Source: Paenibacillus sacheonensis (GTDB taxonomy: Bacteria > Bacillota > Bacilli > Paenibacillales > Paenibacillaceae). From it: 64,000 bases of DNA. Below, one piece after another: positions 56,496 through 64,000 of this stretch; position 1 is the stretch's first letter; the number at the start of each line of letters is the position of its first letter. Location: NCBI RefSeq assembly GCF_009909195.1, contig NZ_JAAAMU010000005.1:1-64000 (forward strand), read 5' to 3'. Position numbers and translations under genes: made by a program. A model generated the notes under the pieces. It saw only the letters and a program-made list of their open reading frames with translations, searched no databases and was not told the DNA's origin.

Positions 56496-57506
56496 CTACT
56501 TCGATCCGTCCGGCTTCGGCGCCGGACGCGAGCTCCGGGAGCCGCTCGCCGGAACCGTAGCAGCCGGCTTAGAGGCGCGAGCCTCGGAGGCCTCGCCCTC
56601 GCCCTGTTCGGCGGCAGACGCAGCGCCCTGCTCCGTCAGCTTCGTCCAGCTGCCGTCCTGCGTGACGAGCCCGTCGCGCATCAGCTTGCCGAGCGCGCGC
56701 TTGAAAGCGCCTTTGCTGATATCGAACTTTTGCTTGATGATATCGGCTTGGGTTTCGTCCGAGTACGGCATGGCGCCGTTCGGACGTTCCTTCATGAACG
56801 CCAGAATCCGGTCGGAATCTTCCACCCGGCCGACTTCCTTGCGCTGATTCATCGATAGGTTGACGCGTCCGTCCTCGCGCACGAAGGTCACGCGGGCCTT
56901 CACGCGTTCGCCCAGCCGAAGCAGCCGAGTACGGTCGCCCGCCGGTATGAAGCCGTAAGCGCCGAAGCCGAGAACGCCGCCGTCGATCATGACGAACGAA
57001 CCGATCTTGAGCGTCTTCGTCACCCAGCCCTCGACCCACGTGTTATGCCAGGAGGTCGGCGCATGGAACGCTAGCTCGGCCAGTTCTTCTTCGAACGCGA
57101 CTTTGGCGACCAGCCGGCCGATTTTATCATGTGCGAGGATCACGTGCACCTCGTCGCCGCGCTTCGGACGAAGCTCCTTCAGTTCCGGCTGCTCCGATAA
57201 CGGAAGCAGCAGCTGCCGGCCGAGTCCCATCTCGAGGAAAGCGCCGATACGCGGGTGAATGTCCGCCACTGCAAGCCGCGACACTTGTCCGAGCTGGATC
57301 AGCGGCTTCTTCATCGTTGCGGCTATCCGGTCCTCGGAATCGAAGAACAGGAAGACGTCATAGGATTGCCCGATTTGCGGGCGATGGCCGACAAGCTCGG
57401 TATAGTGCAGGAGCACTTCGTTCTCGCCGTCGGTCATGAAATAACCATACGGCGACACTTCGCGCACCAGCTTGAGGTTCATCGTCGTGCCTGCGATCAG
57501 GCTCAT
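56496..57506 (-). CDS. cvfB: CvfB/YitL-like S1 RNA-binding protein
   Basis: 336 residues. S1-like segments in tandem (GNEVLLHYTEL; SWHNTWVEGWVTK; RVKARVTFVREDGRVNLS) are followed by a winged-helix-like end (DIIKQKFDISKGAFKRALGKLMRDGLV), as in CvfB of Gram-positives. The last 40 residues are a Pro/Ser/Ala tail without homology, so the protein is longer than B. subtilis YitL. ATG 57506 overlaps the rsfS stop (ATGA). In Bacillus this gene is elsewhere, so it is an insertion into the yqe cluster. Confidence 0.85.
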   Translation of the reverse strand: MSLIAGTTMNLKLVREVSPYGYFMTDGENEVLLHYTELVGHRPQIGQSYDVFLFFDSEDRIAATMKKPLIQLGQVSRLAVADIHPRIGAFLEMGLGRQLLLPLSEQPELKELRPKRGDEVHVILAHDKIGRLVAKVAFEEELAELAFHAPTSWHNTWVEGWVTKTLKIGSFVMIDGGVLGFGAYGFIPAGDRTRLLRLGERVKARVTFVREDGRVNLSMNQRKEVGRVEDSDRILAFMKERPNGAMPYSDETQADIIKQKFDISKGAFKRALGKLMRDGLVTQDGSWTKLTEQGAASAAEQGEGEASEARASKPAATVPASGSRSSRPAPKPDGSK

Positions 57507-57850
57507 GCAAACTCCACAACCTTCGCATCCGACCACAGACGTTCGATACTGTAATATTCACGCTCTTCGCGGTGGAACACGTGGACGACAACGTCGCCGA
57601 TGTCGACGAGAACCCATCTGCCGCTATCGGCGCCTTCGATGCCGCGAACGCGAACGCCGCGCGATTCCGCCTGCTTGCGAATCTCCGTCGTGATCGCTTG
57701 TACTTGTACATCCGAATTCCCGTGGCAGATCACGAAATAATCCGCGACGAGCGATATGTTCTGCAAATCAAGCGCCACGATGTTCTGCGCTTTCTTGTCT
57801 TCCGCCGCTGCCACTACCGCTTGCAGCAAATCTTCAGAGCTAATTGTCAT
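57503..57850 (-). CDS. rsfS: Ribosomal silencing factor RsfS
   Basis: Binds L14 of the large subunit and blocks subunit joining when nutrients are scarce. 115 residues with NIVALDLQNISLVADYFVICHGNSDVQV and the C-terminal WVLVDIGDVVVHVFHREEREYYSIERLW. It overlaps yqeK and cvfB by four bases at either end. Confidence 0.95.
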   Translation of the reverse strand: MTISSEDLLQAVVAAAEDKKAQNIVALDLQNISLVADYFVICHGNSDVQVQAITTEIRKQAESRGVRVRGIEGADSGRWVLVDIGDVVVHVFHREEREYYSIERLWSDAKVVEFA

Positions 57851-58422
57851 TGCTCAGCCTCCCGTAATCGTAAAATCAAATCATTCCTCGCCGCGATGGT
57901 CAGCGGAAAAATCCGCTTGCCCTGCTGCAGCAAATACGAAATCGTCGAATCGAAACCCGCGACCAGCGCTTGCTCCAAATTATGCTCGGCCAGCTCCCGA
58001 ATGTGCGTCACGCCCGGAAAATCCCTTCCGGGCTCCATGTAATCCGCCAAACAGACGATTTTGTCCATCAGCGTCATGCCTTCGCGTCCGGACGTATGGT
58101 AGCGGATCGCATCCAGTATCTCCGCGTCCGTCACGCCGTAGTCGCGTTCCGCGACGAACGCTCCGACCGGCGCATGCCACAATTCCTTATCGAAACGAAG
58201 CAGCTCCTCTGGAAGGCGCTGCTCCCTGATGATCATTTCCATGCGCGATGTCGGCCAATATTTGGCCACGTCATGGAGAATCGCCGCCCGCTCCGCCCGA
58301 ACCGGATCGCCACCGAAGCGTTCCGCGAGCAGGATCGACGTTTCCATAACGCCGAGCGTATGCGTCCAGCGGCGCTCGGGCATCTCGGCTTTGACGGCCG
58401 CCATCATCTCATTGCGATTCAT
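57847..58422 (-). CDS. yqeK: HD-domain Ap4A hydrolase YqeK
   Basis: 191-residue HD phosphohydrolase. The metal ligands are His 21 (RRWTHTLGV) and His 50-Asp 51 (AAILHDVAK), with later His and Asp in AIRYHTSG and CLADYMEP. Its family cleaves diadenosine tetraphosphate symmetrically. It overlaps nadD by 14 bases and rsfS by four. Confidence 0.92.
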   Translation of the reverse strand: MNRNEMMAAVKAEMPERRWTHTLGVMETSILLAERFGGDPVRAERAAILHDVAKYWPTSRMEMIIREQRLPEELLRFDKELWHAPVGAFVAERDYGVTDAEILDAIRYHTSGREGMTLMDKIVCLADYMEPGRDFPGVTHIRELAEHNLEQALVAGFDSTISYLLQQGKRIFPLTIAARNDLILRLREAEQ

Positions 58423-59002
58423 AGAGACCGTACCTCCGAATGAAGGAATGCACCTTCTCGGGTACCAAGAAACGGATGGAACGTCCGGACTTAATCCGTT
58501 CCCGGATCATCGTGGACGATATATCGATCAGCGGCATCTCGACCAGCGTCAGCTTGTCGGTAAGGTAAGCCGGCAGCTGATCCACTTGAAACGTTTCGCC
58601 GGCGCGGGTTACGCCGATGAATGACGCCAATTTCGCGAGCGCTTCGATGTCGTGCCATTGGGGCAGATCGTTGACCCGATCCGCGCCGATTATGATGCTG
58701 AACGTCCGATCGGGATACAGCTCGTTCAACGCCCGGATCGTATCGATCGTGTAGCTGGTGCCTTCCCGCTCCAGCTCGATGTCCATCGCGCGGAAATGCG
58801 GCTGGAAGTCGATGCCCCGGTATACCATTTCGAGCCTGGAAGCGCCGTCTGCCTGAGGCCCCGACTCCTTGAGCGGCGGTTCTCCCGAGGGGACAAACCA
58901 CACTTCGTCCAATCCGCAGGCTTCCCTGGCGGTCTCGGCGGCAAGCAAATGTCCGTAATGAACGGGATCGAACGTGCCTCCCATGAATCCAACCTTAATC
59001 AA
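58409..59002 (-). CDS. nadD: Nicotinate-nucleotide adenylyltransferase
   Basis: Makes deamido-NAD from nicotinate mononucleotide; 197 residues. The nucleotidyltransferase signature GGTFDPVHYGHLLAA is at residues 9-23, with FIIGADRVNDLPQW-type IIGADRVNDLPQW in the middle and DISSTMIRERI at the end. It overlaps yqeK; yhbY ends 42 bases upstream. Confidence 0.95.
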   Translation of the reverse strand: MIKVGFMGGTFDPVHYGHLLAAETAREACGLDEVWFVPSGEPPLKESGPQADGASRLEMVYRGIDFQPHFRAMDIELEREGTSYTIDTIRALNELYPDRTFSIIIGADRVNDLPQWHDIEALAKLASFIGVTRAGETFQVDQLPAYLTDKLTLVEMPLIDISSTMIRERIKSGRSIRFLVPEKVHSFIRRYGLYESQ

Positions 59003-59044
59003 TTGCCCGCAGCTCCTTTCGCTTCCAGCAGAGCGAGCATCCGG

Positions 59045-59335
59045 TTAAGGAAGCTCGATCGTTTTGTGATCTTTCGATTCTTTGTACAGCACGATCGTCT
59101 TACCGATGACTTGCACGAGCTCGGATCCGGATTCCGCGGCTACCCAAGCGCCTACTTCCTTCGGATCTTCCGAGCTGTTGTTGAGCACGTTCACTTTAAT
59201 GAGCTCGCGAACTTCGATGGCTTCTTCGACATGGCGGATCAAGTTGTCATTCATGCCGCCCTTGCCTACTTGAAATACCGGCGTCAGATGATGCGCGAGC
59301 GAGCGCAGATGACGTTTTTGCTTGCCTGTTAACAT
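59045..59335 (-). CDS. yhbY: YhbY-like RNA-binding protein (CRM domain)
   Basis: 96 residues: MLTGKQKRHLRSLAHHLTP, FQVGKGGMNDNLIRHVEEA and ELVQVIGKTIVLYKES, the CRM fold that binds pre-50S particles. ATG 59335 has AAGGA upstream; the longer frame to 59482 reads inside aroE. Confidence 0.94.
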   Translation of the reverse strand: MLTGKQKRHLRSLAHHLTPVFQVGKGGMNDNLIRHVEEAIEVRELIKVNVLNNSSEDPKEVGAWVAAESGSELVQVIGKTIVLYKESKDHKTIELP

Positions 59336-59360
59336 AATAGTCGTTCCTTCTCTCAATGAA

Positions 59361-60236
59361 TTAGACCTTGGTCTGAAGAGCTTCCAGGACGACTTCGCGC
59401 ATCGCTGCAGCGGGAGCCGCCTGTCCCGTCCAATATTCGAAGGCGTAGGCGCCTTGGTAAATAAACATGCCGAGACCGCCATGAATAAGGCAGCCTCGTT
59501 CCTTCGCCTCCTCCAGGAAGCGGGTCGTAAGCGGATTGTAGATGAGATCGCTTGCGATGCTTCCGGGTCTCAGCCATGCGCTGTCCAGCGGAGTCGATTC
59601 CACGTTCGGATACATGCCGAGCGAGGTCGTATTGATGACGATGTCGCTCTCCGCGCATGCATCGCGAAGCTCATCCTGGCCGATCGCGCGGATGGAAGGC
59701 ACGTGGCCGCGGAATGCATCCGCAAGCTCCCGCGCGCGGGCGACGGTCCGATTCGATATCGTTACCGAAGTGACGCCTTCGCGGGCAAGCGCGTACAGAA
59801 TCCCCCGCGTCGCGCCGCCGGCACCGACGATGAGCACTCGGGCTCCCGCCAGATCGGAGCGAATCTCCTCCTTCAGCGAGCGGACATAGCCGATGCCGTC
59901 CGTGTTATAACCGGTAAGCCGGCCGCCGTCGTTCACGATCGTGTTCACGGCGCCGATCGCCCGCGCGCTCTCGTGAATCTCGTCGAGCAGCGGCATGATC
60001 TCGAGCTTATGCGGTATCGTGACGTTCACGCCGCGAATCCCCATGGCCCTTACGCCCGCGACAAAATCGCCGAGCCGGTCGCCCGTGATATGCCAAGCGG
60101 CGTAGATGCCGTTAATGCCGCATTCCCGAAAGGCGCGGTTCATCATGACCGGCGACTTGGAATGCCGAACCGGGTCGCCTATGACGCCGTAGAGGACCGT
60201 ATGGCTGTCCACCTTGTTGCCCATTCTCCCTGTCAC
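59361..60236 (-). CDS. aroE: Shikimate dehydrogenase
   Basis: NADP-dependent reduction of 3-dehydroshikimate in aromatic amino acid synthesis; 291 residues. HSKSP (Ser 26, Ser 28), NVTIPHK (catalytic Lys 77) and YNTDG (Asp 113) form the substrate site; VLIVGAGGATRGI binds NADP. The start is uncertain: GTG 60236 lies very close to AGGGGAG, and ATG 60224 is possible. It is on the minus strand between yqeH and yhbY. Confidence 0.94.
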   Translation of the reverse strand: MTGRMGNKVDSHTVLYGVIGDPVRHSKSPVMMNRAFRECGINGIYAAWHITGDRLGDFVAGVRAMGIRGVNVTIPHKLEIMPLLDEIHESARAIGAVNTIVNDGGRLTGYNTDGIGYVRSLKEEIRSDLAGARVLIVGAGGATRGILYALAREGVTSVTISNRTVARARELADAFRGHVPSIRAIGQDELRDACAESDIVINTTSLGMYPNVESTPLDSAWLRPGSIASDLIYNPLTTRFLEEAKERGCLIHGGLGMFIYQGAYAFEYWTGQAAPAAAMREVVLEALQTKV

Positions 60237-60290
60237 TCTCCCCTAAAACCTGATGAATCGGCGGAACAATAGGCTGCCCGAAGCAGATGC

Positions 60291-61415
60291 CTAGATCAGC
60301 GCATCGCGCGTCATGACCCGGATGCCCTTCGGCGCATGGATATCCACAAGCGCGCCGCTCGTGCCGTTCACATGGATCCACCCTAGACCCGAAATGAAAA
60401 TATCGGTGTCGGTTCCCCGCCCAATCTTCAACCGATGCCTCGTCCATGCCGGCATGTCGGCCAGCTCTTCGCGCGACGGCGGCGCCAGCAGTTCGCCTTT
60501 ATGATCGGCGAACAGCTCGTCGGCGCGTTCAAGCTTCGTCCGGTGCACCTGCAGCGCATTCGACACGTAGAGCGAGAAGGACTGACGATCGCCTTCGATG
60601 AAGTCGAAGCGGGCCAAGGCCCCGACAAACAGCGTCTGTCCGGCATTCAGCTGATACACGAGCTGTTTGATCGGCTTGTCCGGCAGCAGCGCGCCGAGCA
60701 CGCCTCGCGGGACGATCTCCGTCATGCGGTGCGCGTATACGATCCCCGGCGTATCGATAATTTCTTTTCCGTCGTCAAGCGGGATATGAACGGCATCGAG
60801 CGTCGTCCCCGGATAACGGGATGTCGTCAGCTCGCGTTCCATATCGCTGTAGTCGCGAATCAGACGATTGATGAGCGTCGATTTGCCGACGTTCGTGGCG
60901 CCGACGACGTAGACGTCGCGGTCGCCGCGGTGACGGCCGATCGACTCGATCACCCGATCGAAGCCGATGTTGCGTTTCGCGGAGCAGAGCACGACATCGA
61001 CGACCTTCAGGCCTTCCGCCTTCGTCTGCTTCTGCACCCAGTTGAGCAGCCGGTTCGGGTTGATTCCTTTCGGCAGCAGGTCGATCTTGTTCACGACGAG
61101 CAGCACGGGATTGTTGCCCACGAAACGCTGCAGCCCGGAGATCAGGCTGCCTTCGAAATCGAACAGATCGACGATATGGACGACAAGGCTTTGGGTGCCG
61201 GCGATGCCGCCGAGCAGCCGCAGGAATTCGTCCTGATCGACCGCGACCGAAGCCGCTTCGTTATAATTCTTAATCCGGAAACAGCGCTGGCACACGGGCA
61301 GTTCCTTCTCCAGTGCCGCCGCCGGGACATAGCCCAGTTTGTCAGCCGTTTCGGTCTGCAGCTTGATGCCGCAGCCGGCGCAAGATTTCACGCCTTCTTC
61401 TTGCCGATTGATCAT
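60291..61415 (-). CDS. yqeH: Ribosome biogenesis GTPase YqeH
   Basis: Circularly permuted GTPase needed for 30S assembly; 374 residues. An N-terminal zinc finger (Cys 12, 15, 42, 45) is followed by the G4 motif VVNKIDLLP, then G1 YVVGATNVGKST and G3 DTPGIV, the permuted order. ATG 61415 has GAGGAGGAA ahead and overlaps the yqeG stop (ATGA). Confidence 0.95.
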   Translation of the reverse strand: MINRQEEGVKSCAGCGIKLQTETADKLGYVPAAALEKELPVCQRCFRIKNYNEAASVAVDQDEFLRLLGGIAGTQSLVVHIVDLFDFEGSLISGLQRFVGNNPVLLVVNKIDLLPKGINPNRLLNWVQKQTKAEGLKVVDVVLCSAKRNIGFDRVIESIGRHRGDRDVYVVGATNVGKSTLINRLIRDYSDMERELTTSRYPGTTLDAVHIPLDDGKEIIDTPGIVYAHRMTEIVPRGVLGALLPDKPIKQLVYQLNAGQTLFVGALARFDFIEGDRQSFSLYVSNALQVHRTKLERADELFADHKGELLAPPSREELADMPAWTRHRLKIGRGTDTDIFISGLGWIHVNGTSGALVDIHAPKGIRVMTRDALI

Positions 61416-61939
61416 GAATTCCGTTCCTCCTCGGGCCACAGCCCTTTCTTCCGCAGACGCGACAGGGCGACCTTCTCGAGCATCCGGTTGAAACGGGTCA
61501 TGACGCCTTCGTCGTCCGGCGCGATCGGTCTGACCAAAATCGTGAACAGTCCCATCCGCCTGCCGCCAAGCACGTCCGTCATCATTTGATCGCCAATGAC
61601 GGCCGTGCTCTCCGCGGGCAGGCCCAGCTCTTTCAATGCACGGACGAATGCGGCATTGGCCGGCTTGCGCGCGGCATGCACGAACGGAATATCGAGCGGC
61701 TTCGCGAACTTGGAAACGCGCGTTTCGTTATTATTGGACACGATGACGACCCTAAAACCGAGATCGCGCACGTCGTCGAGCCATTTGACGAGCTGCGGCG
61801 TCGCGAGCGGCACCCGCGCGCCGACGAGCGTATTGTCGAGATCCGTAATAATTCCGCTGATGCCCTGCTCTTTCAAGGCATGCAAATTGATATCGTAGAT
61901 GGTATTGACGCGCATTTGCGGCAACAGCCGTTCAAACAT
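61412..61939 (-). CDS. yqeG: HAD-superfamily phosphatase YqeG
   Basis: HAD phosphatase (type IIIA); 175 residues. Motif I ITDLDNTLV (Asp 33, Asp 35), motif II VIVSNNNE, and motif III GDQMMTDVLGG are all present. Its physiological substrate is unknown. First gene of the yqeG-to-yqeM cluster, with a promoter about 100 bases upstream. Confidence 0.92.
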   Translation of the reverse strand: MFERLLPQMRVNTIYDINLHALKEQGISGIITDLDNTLVGARVPLATPQLVKWLDDVRDLGFRVVIVSNNNETRVSKFAKPLDIPFVHAARKPANAAFVRALKELGLPAESTAVIGDQMMTDVLGGRRMGLFTILVRPIAPDDEGVMTRFNRMLEKVALSRLRKKGLWPEEERNS

Positions 61940-62039
61940 GTTTTCGACTCCCCCGGTTGCATTGGCGAGCAGTAACGCCTATATGCTTTCCTAAAATAAG
62001 CACATGGGTACGACCAGCCCTGTCTTTGCTATCACGCAA

Positions 62040-62069
62040 ACTATACCATAAGTTGTGATTTTGTTGCAA
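62040..62069 (-). promoter_or_regulatory. Putative SigA promoter of the yqeG cluster
   Basis: On the minus strand TTGCAA (62069-62064), an 18-base spacer and TATAGT (62045-62040), about 100 bases upstream of yqeG. Confidence 0.55.
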
Positions 62070-62087
62070 AATACCGCATCAAGCATG

Positions 62088-62125
62088 AAAAAAGATGACC
62101 TCCCGAATAAATGCGGAAGCCATCT
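62088..62125 (-). terminator. Rho-independent terminator after the transglutaminase gene
   Basis: On the minus strand AGATGGC..TTCCG..CGGGAGG.CATCT is followed by six T. A second perfect hairpin (GCATTCAAAG/CTTTGAATGC, 62161-62185) lies between it and the stop codon. Confidence 0.7.
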
Positions 62126-62203
62126 CCCTCTCTTCGTGCCGGGGCCATCGGCGAAATGCCGCATTCAAAGCTTTGGCTTTGAATGCAAACCAATCCACCT
62201 CAG

Positions 62204-64000
62204 CTAACCGATATGCTCGCGAATATGCTTGATCGAAGCCGTCGCCCGTTCCGCTTCTTCCTGCGTCATGGACTGGCTGCTGTACATCGCTTTCTCGAAG
62301 GCATGCTGGACGATCCTGAACTGCGGCTGAAGCGACGTCAGCTTGGTCGACCAGCGTCCCATCGTTTCCCGCACCGTCTCGTTCGTCTCCACGTCCATGC
62401 CTTTCTTGCGGCAATGCTTGATCAGACGGTTCGTTTCGTTCACGATGCGGGCATTGACCGTATCGGAGCGCCGGCGGCGGTATCGACGGAGCAGGGCCGG
62501 GAAGGAGCGATAGCCATAGGCTGCGATCCCCAGGACAAGCACGCCGGCAGCCAACCAGAACATCCATGGCTTCACGGAGAAGCCGCTGTCTTCCTCCACG
62601 GGCGCGACCGTCGTGCTGTCGTCCGCTGCCGGATCCTCCTGGACAACCGGAGCAGGCTCGTCTTTCGGCAGCGCATACGGATAAGAGAAACCGGGCGTCG
62701 CTTCGAACGGGAGCCAGCCGTAATCGTTGAAATAAATTTCCACCCAGGAATGCGCATCGGCATTGCGGACGGTGTAGGTTCCCGCACCGTCCGGATTGGG
62801 GACGACCATGCCGGACAACCCTTGCATTTGCTGCATTTGTTCATTGGCCGGGAGGCTGCCCGCGGAGTAGCCCTTCACCCATCTTGCCGGAATGCCGAGC
62901 GATCTCGACATGACCGCCAGACTGGTGGAGAAATAGTCGCAGTAGCCTTCCTTGATCTCGAAGAGGAACGCGTCGACGAAGTCCTTGCTTGATTTGAGAC
63001 TGAGGTCCGGCGTATTCGTATACTTGTAATTCATCTGCAGGTAGCCGATCAGCGCTCTTACCTTGTCGTAAGGCGTCGCCGCCTCCTTCGTCAAGTCTGC
63101 CGCGAGCGTCTTGACCCGGGCAGGCAGCCCGTCGGGCAGCTTCAGATAGACATCGCTCAGTCCTTCTGCGGCTTGTGTTGCAGGTCCTGCCTTCAGCGCC
63201 GCCTCGTTCAAGACGGGAACCTTCGATTCGATCGTATAAGACTGGGGATATCGATCCGCAGCCGACTTAGGGAAGCGCAGCTCCCAGGAATTCGCGAGCC
63301 AGCTCAGTGCGGGGAGCCCCGATTCGTCCCCATCGAACTTCAATACCTTGTTGATCGGGCCCGCCCCGAACAGCACCGGGTACTTATCTTTGCGCTCCAT
63401 CGTCACGGTTTGGGTGACGGCGACGGTTTCCGTGGAAGCCGCGACGCCCTTTGCCGGGAACGCTTGCCCGCTGCCGCTGACTTTCAGCGTGCCTTCCGCC
63501 TTCTCCTCGGCAGATTCCGTCCAGCCCGTGCCATTGTACAGCGCTCTCGTCTCTCCGCGCCAATAGCTGCGTTGATCCGTGGTCACGGTCATGACGAGCG
63601 TGTAATCGAACGTGAAGCCGCCGCCAAGCACGCTGTCGTTGCGGCTGTAGCCGGAACGGGTATCGGCGTTGTTCTTGCTGACGGCGACCGATATCGCCTT
63701 ATCCCCGACGAAGGAAGGCACGGTCTCGCCGCGAGATTCCTTCCAAGCCGTGTACGGATCCGTCAGCACCGGCCTCACTGTCGGCACGAACAAACCGGCC
63801 GCCATGACGAGCGTGATGATAAGCATAATAGGTAGAAACAGGCTGAGCGGATATTCAAGCAGCCGCGACCAATTATCGGGATGACGTTCCTTGAACCCCG
63901 CGAAATGACTGGCCACCAGCCAGCCGAGCCCGACAAAAACGAGCCAGGCGATTTCTTCCCATAAGTAGATGGGCGTTAATATCGAATCGGCTGCCGCGAG
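62204..64000 (-). CDS. TgpA-like membrane transglutaminase-domain protein, N-terminus beyond window
   Basis: About 598 C-terminal residues are visible; the frame stays open to the right edge, so the gene is partial (an internal GTG at 63916 is not the start). At the edge are the last membrane segments (IAWLVFVGLGWLVASHF; FLPIMLIITLVMAAGLF), then a large outer domain with the transglutaminase core: catalytic Cys in EIKEGYCDYFSTS, His in NADAHSWVEIYF, and a Glu (WLPFEATPGF) in place of the usual Asp. One more membrane segment (MFWLAAGVLVLGIAAYGY) is followed by a basic cytoplasmic tail. Its task, probably at the cell envelope, is not known. Confidence 0.87.
   Translation of the reverse strand, partial: LAAADSILTPIYLWEEIAWLVFVGLGWLVASHFAGFKERHPDNWSRLLEYPLSLFLPIMLIITLVMAAGLFVPTVRPVLTDPYTAWKESRGETVPSFVGDKAISVAVSKNNADTRSGYSRNDSVLGGGFTFDYTLVMTVTTDQRSYWRGETRALYNGTGWTESAEEKAEGTLKVSGSGQAFPAKGVAASTETVAVTQTVTMERKDKYPVLFGAGPINKVLKFDGDESGLPALSWLANSWELRFPKSAADRYPQSYTIESKVPVLNEAALKAGPATQAAEGLSDVYLKLPDGLPARVKTLAADLTKEAATPYDKVRALIGYLQMNYKYTNTPDLSLKSSKDFVDAFLFEIKEGYCDYFSTSLAVMSRSLGIPARWVKGYSAGSLPANEQMQQMQGLSGMVVPNPDGAGTYTVRNADAHSWVEIYFNDYGWLPFEATPGFSYPYALPKDEPAPVVQEDPAADDSTTVAPVEEDSGFSVKPWMFWLAAGVLVLGIAAYGYRSFPALLRRYRRRRSDTVNARIVNETNRLIKHCRKKGMDVETNETVRETMGRWSTKLTSLQPQFRIVQHAFEKAMYSSQSMTQEEAERATASIKHIREHIG

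Overview
The window reads as a chromosomal segment of an endospore-forming Gram-positive bacterium of the Paenibacillaceae (Paenibacillus or Cohnella-like). The grounds are conserved Firmicute gene order (yqeG-yqeH-aroE-yhbY-nadD-yqeK-rsfS-yqeM; comER/comEA/comEB/comEC; holA-rpsT-gpr-spoIIP-yqxA-lepA-hemW-hrcA-grpE-dnaK-dnaJ-prmA-rsmE-mtaB), two sporulation genes (gpr, spoIIP), strong AGGAGG-type ribosome binding sites with frequent GTG starts, a high G+C content, an S-layer-homology (SLH) protein, a CIRCE operator and a leucine T-box. Genus is inferred from overall style; no database was searched. Almost all genes are on the minus strand, so the biological reading order runs from high to low coordinates.

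Layout from the right edge: a membrane transglutaminase (cut by the edge), then the yqeG-to-yqeM cluster (HAD phosphatase, ribosome-assembly GTPase, shikimate dehydrogenase, RNA-binding protein, NAD synthesis, Ap4A hydrolase, ribosome silencing factor) with a cvfB-like S1 protein inserted before yqeM. leuS follows behind its own promoter and T-box leader. Next are divergent comER (+) and comEA (-), metY, comEB, and a comEC that is split by a frameshift in its nuclease domain. A decayed minisatellite separates comEC from a Tat/dehydrogenase cluster: a Tat-signal dehydrogenase subunit, a GMC flavoprotein with a cysteine cluster, tatC, tatA and a lipoprotein with a CuA-type copper site. These look like a self-contained export and electron-transfer unit.

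The middle part holds a D-2-hydroxyacid dehydrogenase, an ECF sigma/anti-sigma pair with a candidate autoregulatory promoter, holA, a divergent XRE regulator/epimerase pair, rpsT (+), gpr, spoIIP, yqxA, lepA, hemW, an ArgA-like acetyltransferase and the heat-shock genes hrcA-grpE-dnaK-dnaJ. The usual continuation to prmA is interrupted by two small genes and a large SLH-anchored phytase-like esterase. Between prmA and a site-2-protease-like gene sits an array of five 67-bp tandem palindromic repeats. rsmE and mtaB follow.

The left part holds a Nudix hydrolase, a Na/Pi-cotransporter-like protein, an RlmI-like methyltransferase and the recombination-repair operon addB-addA-sbcD-sbcC, the last cut by the left edge. 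Housekeeping genes dominate. The less ordinary material is the Tat/dehydrogenase/CuA cluster, the palindromic repeat array, two long hairpin elements, the split comEC, the large acidic insertions in AddA and the surface protein placed inside the chaperone region.
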